Shown piece after piece: positions 56,495 to 64,000 of a DNA stretch of 64,000 nucleotides (within the stretch, counting starts at the first letter, position 1; each line of letters opens with the position of its first letter). The notes under the pieces were generated by a model, which was given only the letters and a program-made list of their open reading frames with translations, searched no databases and was not told the DNA's origin. The position numbers were made by a program, and so were the translations under genes. This stretch comes from Chlamydia ibidis 10-1398/6 (lineage in GTDB: Bacteria > Chlamydiota > Chlamydiia > Chlamydiales > Chlamydiaceae): positions 124,001 to 188,000 of the forward strand of contig NZ_APJW01000003.1 of the NCBI RefSeq assembly GCF_000454725.1, in the 5' to 3' direction.

Positions 56495-58318
56495 ATGCAT
56501 GTTAAGGATTTTTCTCCTAAACTAATACCCACTTCTGCAGGTGTTTATCTTATGAAGGATAGTAATGGAGAAGTTCTTTACGTAGGCAAAGCAAAAAATT
56601 TGCGTAATCGCCTAAGTTCTTATTTCCAAAAAGAGGCCATGCTTAATGAACGCATCCTCTTGGTCATGCAAAAGACCGAAGAAGTCGATACAATCTTGGT
56701 CTCTAATGAAACTGAGGCTCTCCTACTTGAAAACAATTTAATCAAGAAATACCGCCCAAAATATAATGTACTGTTAAAAGATGATAAGACATTCTTTTGT
56801 TTATCTATATCTCTGAAACATACTTGGCCTAGAATAGAAGCTGTTAGAACCAAATCTATCTCTTCTACTAAAAATCGAATTATTTTTGGACCATACGTTA
56901 GTTCCGATGCCTGTCGCACTCTTTTAGAAATAATCAACCAATGGTTCCCTCTGAGGACCTGTTCTGATAGAGAGTTCTCCATAAGAAAACGCCCATGTAT
57001 CCTTTATGAAATGAAACGATGTTTGGGTCCTTGTGTAAACCTCTGTTCACACGAAGAGTATTCTGAAACTTTAGAAAAAGCCATCTTGTTTTTAAAAGGC
57101 GAAATCAACGAAGTCGTCGAAAGTTTAGAAATCTCCATACAGGAAGCTGCTAAGAAACAATTGTTCGAACAAGCCGAAATATATTATCGCACACTTAAAC
57201 TAATTCGTCAGGCGATGGAGAAGCAGTGTGTTGAGAAACTACATTTCCATGACATTGATGCCATAGGATTATATCGGAAAACGCATGGAGCAACAATCAC
57301 AGTACTAACAGTGCGATCGGGAAAACTTCTAGGAGCGCGGCATTTTGGTTTCACCGAGAATGCACAAGAAGACGTAGACTTACTAAGTTCCTTTTTATTA
57401 CAATATTACAGCAACAACCCACAAGTTCCTCAAGAGATTCTCCTGCCTACTCCCCTAGACAATCCCGAACTCCCACAACTACTCAATAAAGCGAAACCTC
57501 CCCGCCTACTCTTTCCCAAAAAGGGCTATGGAAAAACGCTCTTACGTCTAGCATATAATAACTCTAAGGCACATGCCGAAACATCTACTGATCAACGTAT
57601 TCCTTACGAGGAAATGAAAGAAATTCTTAAGATTTCTAGATATCCTTCCAGGATCGAGTGTTATGACAACGCTCATTTTCAAGGTATCCACGGTGTAGGC
57701 GTATATGTTGTTTTCGAAAACAATACTTGGATATATAAAGATTACCGAACTTTTTCCCTTTCTTCGAGCAATAATGATATTGCCAGCTTAAAAGAAGTTC
57801 TCCTCCATAGATTTACAAACCTAACATCTAATCTACCCGACATGATCGTAATTGATGGAGGATACTCTCAATATACCCAAGCAAAAAAAATATTAAGAGA
57901 ATTAAATTTGACAGGTATAGAAATCGTATCCTTAGCCAAAGAAGCAAGCAACCACAGCGGTTCTCTAACAAAGGAACGGTTATTTTGCGACGAATTTCCT
58001 AAAGGCATTAACTTGTCACCCAAGTCGAAACTATTACAATTTTTCCAATATTTGCGAGACGAGGCTCACAGATTTGCAATTAGTAGATATCGCAAAAAAC
58101 ATGCCAAAGCTACTTTGTGTCCTGAACATAAAATTCCAGGAATTGGAAAAATAAAAAGGATGAGATTGTTACAGAGATGTAAGAGTTGGAAACGCGTGAT
58201 GGAAGCCTCAGCTGAGGAACTTTCTTCCATTCAAGGTATTACACAGAAAGACGTTAAGGCAATATACGAGTACAAGAGGGCTATAGAAAAACGACTAAAT
58301 TTTCCGCGAGAAAAATAA
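56495..58318 (+). CDS. uvrC: Excinuclease ABC subunit C
   Basis: This 607-aa nuclease makes both incisions in nucleotide excision repair. The N-terminal GIY-YIG domain is visible ([20 protein letters not shown], about 17-36). A UvrB-binding helix lies near 200-235, an RNase H-like domain near 390 ([10 protein letters not shown]) and the C-terminal (HhH)2 domain at about 545-600 ([13 protein letters not shown]). Near-standard length. It is second in mutS-uvrC and has a strong terminator. Confidence 0.97.
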   Translation: MHVKDFSPKLIPTSAGVYLMKDSNGEVLYVGKAKNLRNRLSSYFQKEAMLNERILLVMQKTEEVDTILVSNETEALLLENNLIKKYRPKYNVLLKDDKTFFCLSISLKHTWPRIEAVRTKSISSTKNRIIFGPYVSSDACRTLLEIINQWFPLRTCSDREFSIRKRPCILYEMKRCLGPCVNLCSHEEYSETLEKAILFLKGEINEVVESLEISIQEAAKKQLFEQAEIYYRTLKLIRQAMEKQCVEKLHFHDIDAIGLYRKTHGATITVLTVRSGKLLGARHFGFTENAQEDVDLLSSFLLQYYSNNPQVPQEILLPTPLDNPELPQLLNKAKPPRLLFPKKGYGKTLLRLAYNNSKAHAETSTDQRIPYEEMKEILKISRYPSRIECYDNAHFQGIHGVGVYVVFENNTWIYKDYRTFSLSSSNNDIASLKEVLLHRFTNLTSNLPDMIVIDGGYSQYTQAKKILRELNLTGIEIVSLAKEASNHSGSLTKERLFCDEFPKGINLSPKSKLLQFFQYLRDEAHRFAISRYRKKHAKATLCPEHKIPGIGKIKRMRLLQRCKSWKRVMEASAEELSSIQGITQKDVKAIYEYKRAIEKRLNFPREK

Positions 58319-58322
58319 CACC

Positions 58323-58358
58323 GTCCCCTGATCCGTTAGCTGGATAGGGGACATTTTT
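58323..58358 (+). terminator. Rho-independent terminator of mutS-uvrC
   Basis: GTCCCCT (58323-58329) pairs with AGGGGAC (58346-58352), with an inner ATCC/GGAT stem and one bulge, followed by ATTTTT. It lies four bases after the uvrC stop. Confidence 0.88.
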
Positions 58359-58376
58359 CTAGTGACAACTTTTGAC

Positions 58377-58856
58377 TTATCCTTCAATTTCCTTTGTCTC
58401 TTCTAAAAAATCTTCAGCAGAAGGTAGATCGGCCACGCTTAATTCCTCGACTTCTTCTTCACTTTCAACAGGATCCTTTGGTTGAGTTAAACCTTTGATA
58501 ATCACATGTACTGCGGCGACATGTAACCCTGTATATTCTGATATTTCCGAAACAATACATCCTTGAATTTCTTCAGTTTTCTCAGGGATGGAAACACCGT
58601 AATCAACATTTACCTCCACACGGACTTTGACTAGATGATTCTTAGTATCTTGTTCTACATAGATCCCTTTCATTCTCTCGATGTCTCTACCGAATAGAGT
58701 ATCTATTAAATTTCCCCCTAATAAGGAAACCCCATTAATTTTAGCTAAACAATGCAAAATAATTACTTGAATAACTCGAGTTTCTATATCACGGCTGAAT
58801 ACAGTTTCAGGAAATTCAATCTCTTTTACATCTAGTTTTAAATTTTGCTTGTCCAT
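58377..58856 (-). CDS. Asp23/Gls24 family protein
   Basis: This 159-aa protein has the family core: ETRVIQVIILHCLAKINGV, VRVEVNVDYGVSIPE (about 95-110) and VSEISEYTGLHVAAVHVIIKG, then a Glu-rich tail. Asp23/Gls24 proteins are small and non-enzymatic; in Gram-positive bacteria they are tied to stress and envelope homeostasis. Role in Chlamydia unknown. It starts at MDKQNL and converges on uvrC. Confidence 0.85.
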   Translation of the reverse strand: MDKQNLKLDVKEIEFPETVFSRDIETRVIQVIILHCLAKINGVSLLGGNLIDTLFGRDIERMKGIYVEQDTKNHLVKVRVEVNVDYGVSIPEKTEEIQGCIVSEISEYTGLHVAAVHVIIKGLTQPKDPVESEEEVEELSVADLPSAEDFLEETKEIEG

Positions 58857-58946
58857 ATTCCTCCTATCTGCCTATTTAGCTAGCGAGAAATACTCACCAT
58901 AGAAATAATAGGCGCTAGTGACTAGTCTAATAGCGAAGCGGTTAAT

Positions 58947-59447
58947 ATGCTACCCTCAATACTTCCTATTTCTTTTTTCCTATTCTATATTCTCCTAGGT
59001 ATTGCTACTTCTTACATAGCAATCAAAAAGAATAGAAACCCTATAGGATGGTTCATAGGGGGAGCATTGTTTGGTATTTTCGCTATCTTGATCCTTTGTA
59101 TGCTTCCTTCGATCAATTCTAAAGACAATCCTAATAATTCCTCTTTATCCACGGATGATGGGGAACCTATGGATAATACTTTCCAGGAAATTCTAGAAAA
59201 TTCCAGCTCGTCTTCAACAAATCTTTTAAATATTTCTACAGAACGATGGTTTTACTTGGATTCTGAAAGACGAAATGTCGGGCCATTAACAACTGAGCGC
59301 CTATTAGCATTCCTTCAAGAGGAAAATACGCATAACCAGGCAAACAATGGACCAGGAGACATTTGGGTTTGGAGGAAGGGAATGTCGGAATGGAAGAAAG
59401 TCAAAGACGTATCTGAACTGCGCGAGGCTCTCAAAATACTTAAATAG
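58947..59447 (+). CDS. Membrane protein with C-terminal GYF_2 (DUF4339) domain
   Basis: This 166-aa protein has two hydrophobic segments, about residues 5-26 and 33-55, then a Ser-rich linker and a compact C-terminal domain. That domain has the GYF_2 pattern: WFYLDSERRNVGPLT (about 100-114), then DIWVWRKGMSEWKKV (139-153). GYF_2 domains are found on bacterial membrane proteins and are thought to bind Pro-rich or other peptide ligands. The target is unknown. It diverges from the Asp23 gene. I recall CT788/789-type entries at this position. Confidence 0.72.
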   Translation: MLPSILPISFFLFYILLGIATSYIAIKKNRNPIGWFIGGALFGIFAILILCMLPSINSKDNPNNSSLSTDDGEPMDNTFQEILENSSSSSTNLLNISTERWFYLDSERRNVGPLTTERLLAFLQEENTHNQANNGPGDIWVWRKGMSEWKKVKDVSELREALKILK

Positions 59448-59531
59448 AAGAAAGACAGGACACCCGAAACTATGAAAATTTTAGATACAAGGATGTCCTG
59501 ATCGTCTTGAAGGCATAAAAAATCTGGATCA

Positions 59532-59837
59532 CTACCAGCTCGCCTTAACAACTCCGGGGATCTCTCCCATAGAAGCCATTTGACGGAAACAAATTCTAGA
59601 AATAGCAAATTTTCTTAAGTACCCACGAGGACGTCCTGTCAACAAGCATCTATTATGTAGACGGGCTGGCGAGGTATCTCTTCTCATTTTATTAAGGGCC
59701 AAACGAGCAGCTTCCTTCTCTTCTTCACTCGCAGTTAGACTCTTAGCGATCTTACGAAGCTCCTCTCTCTTCTTAAAATTTTTTTCTACCAATTGTCGAC
59801 GTTTAACTTCTCTAGCTACTGCTGATTTCTTCGCCAT
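59532..59837 (-). CDS. rpsN: 30S ribosomal protein S14
   Basis: This 101-aa S14 lacks the CXXC zinc motif (the long, zinc-independent form). It starts [19 protein letters not shown] and ends IPGVVKASW, with [20 protein letters not shown] near residue 75. It lies 25 bases downstream of rpmJ. The end has a long-loop hairpin (CAGGACA...TGTCCTG at 59456-59500) that may terminate it. Confidence 0.96.
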   Translation of the reverse strand: MAKKSAVAREVKRRQLVEKNFKKREELRKIAKSLTASEEEKEAARLALNKMRRDTSPARLHNRCLLTGRPRGYLRKFAISRICFRQMASMGEIPGVVKASW

Positions 59838-59862
59838 GCGTTCTTACCTAAACTTTTAAATA

Positions 59863-60000
59863 TTACTTTTTACGCGCAGGCCCTGCTTGGCGTTGCTTAC
59901 GATTGGGATCCTTCTTGTTGATGACATAAAGACGCCCCTTACGACGGACGAGTTTATCCCCCTTAGAAGGGTCTGCTTTAATTGATGAACTTACTTTCAT
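59863..60000 (-). CDS. rpmJ: 50S ribosomal protein L36
   Basis: A 45-codon gene: [18 protein letters not shown]...RQAGPARKK. It has the L36 pattern of KVSSSIK and [18 protein letters not shown] but is the type lacking a full zinc motif. It lies 25 bases upstream of rpsN on the same strand, and I recall the same pair as CT787-CT786. Confidence 0.93.
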   Translation of the reverse strand: MKVSSSIKADPSKGDKLVRRKGRLYVINKKDPNRKQRQAGPARKK

Positions 60001-60261
60001 GATAACTATACCTTGATAAACCCTGCTTATGAGCAAGGAAGCACTCTAAACCACAGGATATCGCTAAAAGGAACCAATTTAATCGCTTTTGTACTTTTTG
60101 ACAATAGGAGACTGAGGGGAAATAAGTAGCTTTTTAAGATAGAAATAAGAATTTTCTTGTTCTCTTGATCTTTATTGTCACTATCTTATAAACTCTCGGG
60201 GAGTTCTCTCTGGCTTAATTTTAGGCTAACTAGGAGACTGTAAGAACCATAAGAGGGTACT
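60001..60261. promoter_or_regulatory. Divergent promoter region between rpmJ-rpsN and rpmH-rnpA
   Basis: This 261-base gap must carry two ribosomal promoters. On the plus strand the stretch around 60185-60205 (TATCTTATAAACTC) is a possible -10. A small AACTC/GAGTT hairpin lies just after it. AGAGGG precedes the rpmH ATG by five bases. Confidence 0.4.
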
Positions 60262-60399
60262 ATGAAACGAACTTACCAACCCAGCAAAAGAAAACGCAGA
60301 AATTCTGTCGGGTTCCGTGCTCGTATGGCAACTAAGAACGGGAGAAATGTTCTCAACCGTCGTCGTCGACATGGTAGACATAATTTAATTGATCTGTAA
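60262..60399 (+). CDS. rpmH: 50S ribosomal protein L34
   Basis: A 45-codon gene: [20 protein letters not shown]...HGRHNLIDL, the universal L34 pattern. The ribosome-binding site AGAGGG is five bases upstream. It is followed 14 bases later by rnpA, the usual bacterial rpmH-rnpA pair. Confidence 0.96.
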   Translation: MKRTYQPSKRKRRNSVGFRARMATKNGRNVLNRRRRHGRHNLIDL

Positions 60400-60413
60400 A
60401 AAAAAATGATCCC

Positions 60414-60833
60414 GTGCAACGCTTGACTCTACCAAAATGTGCTCGCGTATTAAAAAGGAAGCAGTTTGTTCATATCACGCGTTCTGGTTTTTCTTCCCAA
60501 GGTAGTCAGGTCGTTTTTTATGTCGCTCCCTTGCGTCACCATACCTCCTGTAAGTTAGGAATAACTGTATCTAAAAAGTTCGGTAAAGCACATAAAAGGA
60601 ACTACTTTAAACGACTCGTTCGAGAAGCTTTCCGACAGACACGTCATGCCTTACCTGCCTGTCAAATAGTGGTTATGCCTAAAAGGGATAAACGTTTGCC
60701 TGAATTTAAGACCTTATTGATAGATTTCTCTCAACACATTCCCGAAATAGTTGTGAAAATGTCTCGCCATAAATCTATGACTGGTGGCGGATATAATCTA
60801 AAGAATGCGAAATGTGTGAACGCACTTCCTTAG
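60414..60833 (+). CDS. rnpA: Ribonuclease P protein component
   Basis: This 139-aa basic protein assists the RNase P RNA in 5' tRNA maturation. It has the RNPR motif (KAHKRNYFKRLVREAFR, about 58-74) and the VSKKFGKA segment. It starts at GTG (QRLTLPKCARVLKRKQF), matching RnpA N-termini. Its C-terminal 20 codons overlap the convergent thioredoxin-fold gene by 59 bases. The rnpB RNA gene is not in this window. Confidence 0.93.
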   Translation: MQRLTLPKCARVLKRKQFVHITRSGFSSQGSQVVFYVAPLRHHTSCKLGITVSKKFGKAHKRNYFKRLVREAFRQTRHALPACQIVVMPKRDKRLPEFKTLLIDFSQHIPEIVVKMSRHKSMTGGGYNLKNAKCVNALP

Positions 60834-61821
60834 GGGCCTTTTCAAAGGCTACTTCAGCATGTTCTAGGGCATTTTGCCATTGATCAGATTCCAGATAAAA
60901 TTGTGCTATCATCATCTCGATTCTCCATACATTCTCCTTGTCTTCTTGACCAAACTGAGTCAGATATGCTTCTAGGGGAGCTATAACTTCACTTATATCC
61001 TGACGTACTCCCTCTTGTGACCTTTTTGCTAACTCTTGAAATTCAATCAAAGCAACAGTGAAATATGTATGTTTCTCGTTTTTGATATCTTTATTTAACA
61101 AACGCTTTTTCACTTTCTGACATTCCTCTGAATCCATTTTCCCAGATTCCACAAGAAGACGGAACTTCTCCGATAAGAAGAAATAATCATCCTCTCGAAC
61201 GCCTATTTCCAAAGCATTTGCCATAAAATCTTTTCTAGAAATTTCCTCGGATAAACGATAGTACCTCTGTAATTCTTGCATTGATAGGCTAGAAATCACC
61301 GGTAATGCCTTGTTCAAAGAATTATCTACCTCTACCACATGAGAAAGAATATCGCCTAACTTACCCCCTGTTTCATTTCCAAAAGAACCAAGTTTATAAA
61401 TTTCTTTCCCTTGGGAAGACAACAAAAGTAAACAAGGAAATTCATCTATCCTAAATTGGGATTTCAATTTAGCATTCTGCTCACGTAAAGCATCGACTTG
61501 TTGACGATATTTCGGAAAATCGACCTCTACACAGACAAACTTATCAGCTACCTTTTCGGAAAACTCTATCGAAGATAAAACTTCATTTCTAATTTTCATA
61601 CAAGAGCCGTTCCAGTCAGATCCGCAAAAGAATAATAGCATAGGAAGATTGCTAGCCCTACTCTTTTCGACAGCCTCTTGATAATCAACATGCCAAACAA
61701 TACGGGATGTATTTTCTACGCTCCTACCATGAGCACAAAGCGAACTAGTTACGAAAAATAATGAGGATAGCAGTTTCAGTTGCTTAAAAGAACATCTCTT
61801 CAGACTCTGCAACAGGATCAT
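60775..61821 (-). CDS. Exported thioredoxin-fold protein (CT783-like), one active-site Cys replaced
   Basis: About 348 aa. The ATG at 61821 has AAGGAGGGG about seven bases upstream, a near-perfect ribosome-binding site, so I prefer it to the TTG or ATG further up. A signal peptide (LKLLSSLFFVTSSLCAHG, about 15-32) leads to a thioredoxin_7-type domain. Its active site reads FFCGSDWNGSC, so the usual WCxxC has lost its first Cys while keeping a resolving-position Cys. The C-terminal half (about 180-345) is helical with TPR-like repeats (AQFYLESDQWQNALEHAEVA). Annotated in Chlamydia as disulfide isomerase (CT783); redox activity is doubtful with one Cys. Confidence 0.85.
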   Translation of the reverse strand: MILLQSLKRCSFKQLKLLSSLFFVTSSLCAHGRSVENTSRIVWHVDYQEAVEKSRASNLPMLLFFCGSDWNGSCMKIRNEVLSSIEFSEKVADKFVCVEVDFPKYRQQVDALREQNAKLKSQFRIDEFPCLLLLSSQGKEIYKLGSFGNETGGKLGDILSHVVEVDNSLNKALPVISSLSMQELQRYYRLSEEISRKDFMANALEIGVREDDYFFLSEKFRLLVESGKMDSEECQKVKKRLLNKDIKNEKHTYFTVALIEFQELAKRSQEGVRQDISEVIAPLEAYLTQFGQEDKENVWRIEMMIAQFYLESDQWQNALEHAEVAFEKAPKEVRSHISHSLDYIRHQS

Positions 61822-62321
61822 GGCTTTCCCCTCCTTTTCCCTAATCATAGGACGCAACTGGTTCTATTTAGGCCTCTCCAGCAGGTCTAGGACATGCTTC
61901 CGGCCACTCTTGTGGTATAATCTTTTTTTTATTAAAACGAAATAAAAAACACAGATCCCATCTGTAGACTAGGGCTGGAGGATCTATAAAAATCTTTATA
62001 TTGTTGTATTTTACTGACTTTTTGTAGAGGGATAATCTAGAAAATACTAAAAACTTTTAGTGTATAAATAAGACAAATCAAATAGTAAATTCTCAAAGAA
62101 TTGTTTGTGGACTCTATCTTAGGGACAAAGTTATTCCATTAACAGTAGATTTTTAGTAGAATTTCGCGCAGAAATCTCCTAAATCAAAGACAACGAGAAA
62201 CGTGCTCATATATAACCTTAGAAAAATTCTTAAGTTATCAAAATATACGTAGATTTCTGCTTTTGTTTCTTTCTCGAACAGACCGGAGAATTGGTCATAA
62301 TTTTAAACTGAGAATTATTAC
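61822..62321. other. Intergenic region with GC-richer inverted repeat
   Basis: 500 bases between two divergent genes. At 61871-61904 a GC-richer stretch can fold (GGCC...AGCA...TGCT...GGCC), followed by CCAC-TCTT-GTGG and TATAATCTTTTTTTT (61916-61930). TATAAT may be a plus-strand -10 or part of an RNA. The rest to 62321 is AT-rich and holds the cysS promoter. No ORF. Confidence 0.45.

Positions 62322-64000
<1,679 letters not shown>

Noticed and set aside
59456..59500. Terminator CAGGACA...TGTCCTG after the GYF_2 gene
   Set aside because: The loop is 31 bases and the T-run weak, so I mention it only under rpsN.
60406..60426. ATG at 60406 as the rnpA start
   Set aside because: It is in another frame and runs into TGA after a few codons; the GTG at 60414 gives the RnpA N-terminus.
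61870..61910. SRP (4.5S) RNA
   Set aside because: CTTCCGGCC and GCAGG resemble bits of the SRP loop, but the conserved GTCAGGTCCGGAAGGAAGCAGCC-type core is not there.

Overview
The window is a chlamydial chromosome segment. Gene content and order leave little doubt: pmpD autotransporter, plsX-rpmF, rng-plsB, the glmM-glmS pair, a fused glycyl-tRNA synthetase, membrane-anchored LpxB, Inc-type proteins and CT795-like secreted proteins, in low-GC DNA. From memory the order runs parallel to C. trachomatis CT824 to CT781. The pcnB-lpxB pair sits beside glmM, which I recall from the former Chlamydophila species (pneumoniae, psittaci, caviae, felis, abortus) rather than C. trachomatis. I cannot name the species from sequence alone.

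Layout. 1-8.7 kb: M16C metalloprotease (cut by the window start), an M20 peptidase, HtrA, succinyl-CoA synthetase (sucCD) and FtsY. 8.7-14.2 kb: a BI-1 family membrane protein, a TyrP-type transporter and glmM-glmS for GlcN-6-P. 14.6-17.8 kb: pcnB-like nucleotidyltransferase and lpxB. 17.8-26.3 kb: the accessory region, a run of fast-changing genes with bilobed hydrophobic segments (Inc/TMH type), several with long coiled coils, one of them split by a T10 tract. 26.3-32.7 kb: pmpD, then plsX, rpmF and a DUF177 gene. 32.9-38.4 kb: rng-plsB-M16 lipoprotein. 38.4-46.2 kb: Na+/H+ antiporter-like gene, ispE, rplI-rpsR-rpsF, pth-rplY, tRNA-Gln, glgA, pgsA. 46.5-58.9 kb: glyQS, four small secreted-protein genes, dnaG, mutS-uvrC, Asp23-family gene. 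58.9-64 kb: GYF_2 membrane protein, rpsN-rpmJ, rpmH-rnpA, thioredoxin-fold protein, cysS and the 3' end of lysS. The 45-codon genes rpmJ and rpmH are both present.

Most genes are housekeeping: central metabolism, translation, DNA repair, envelope lipid and sugar precursors, glycogen. The part facing the host is the Inc cluster, PmpD, the CT795-like proteins and periplasmic proteases such as HtrA. The best candidates for something new are the inc-like gene at 22.3-23.0 kb, whose two-helix N-terminus is joined to its coiled coil only if a T10 tract loses one base; a two-frame open region between tRNA-Gln and rplY; and the 432-aa hydrophobic-anchored protein at 23.1-24.4 kb. I saw no IS element, prophage, CRISPR array or rRNA.
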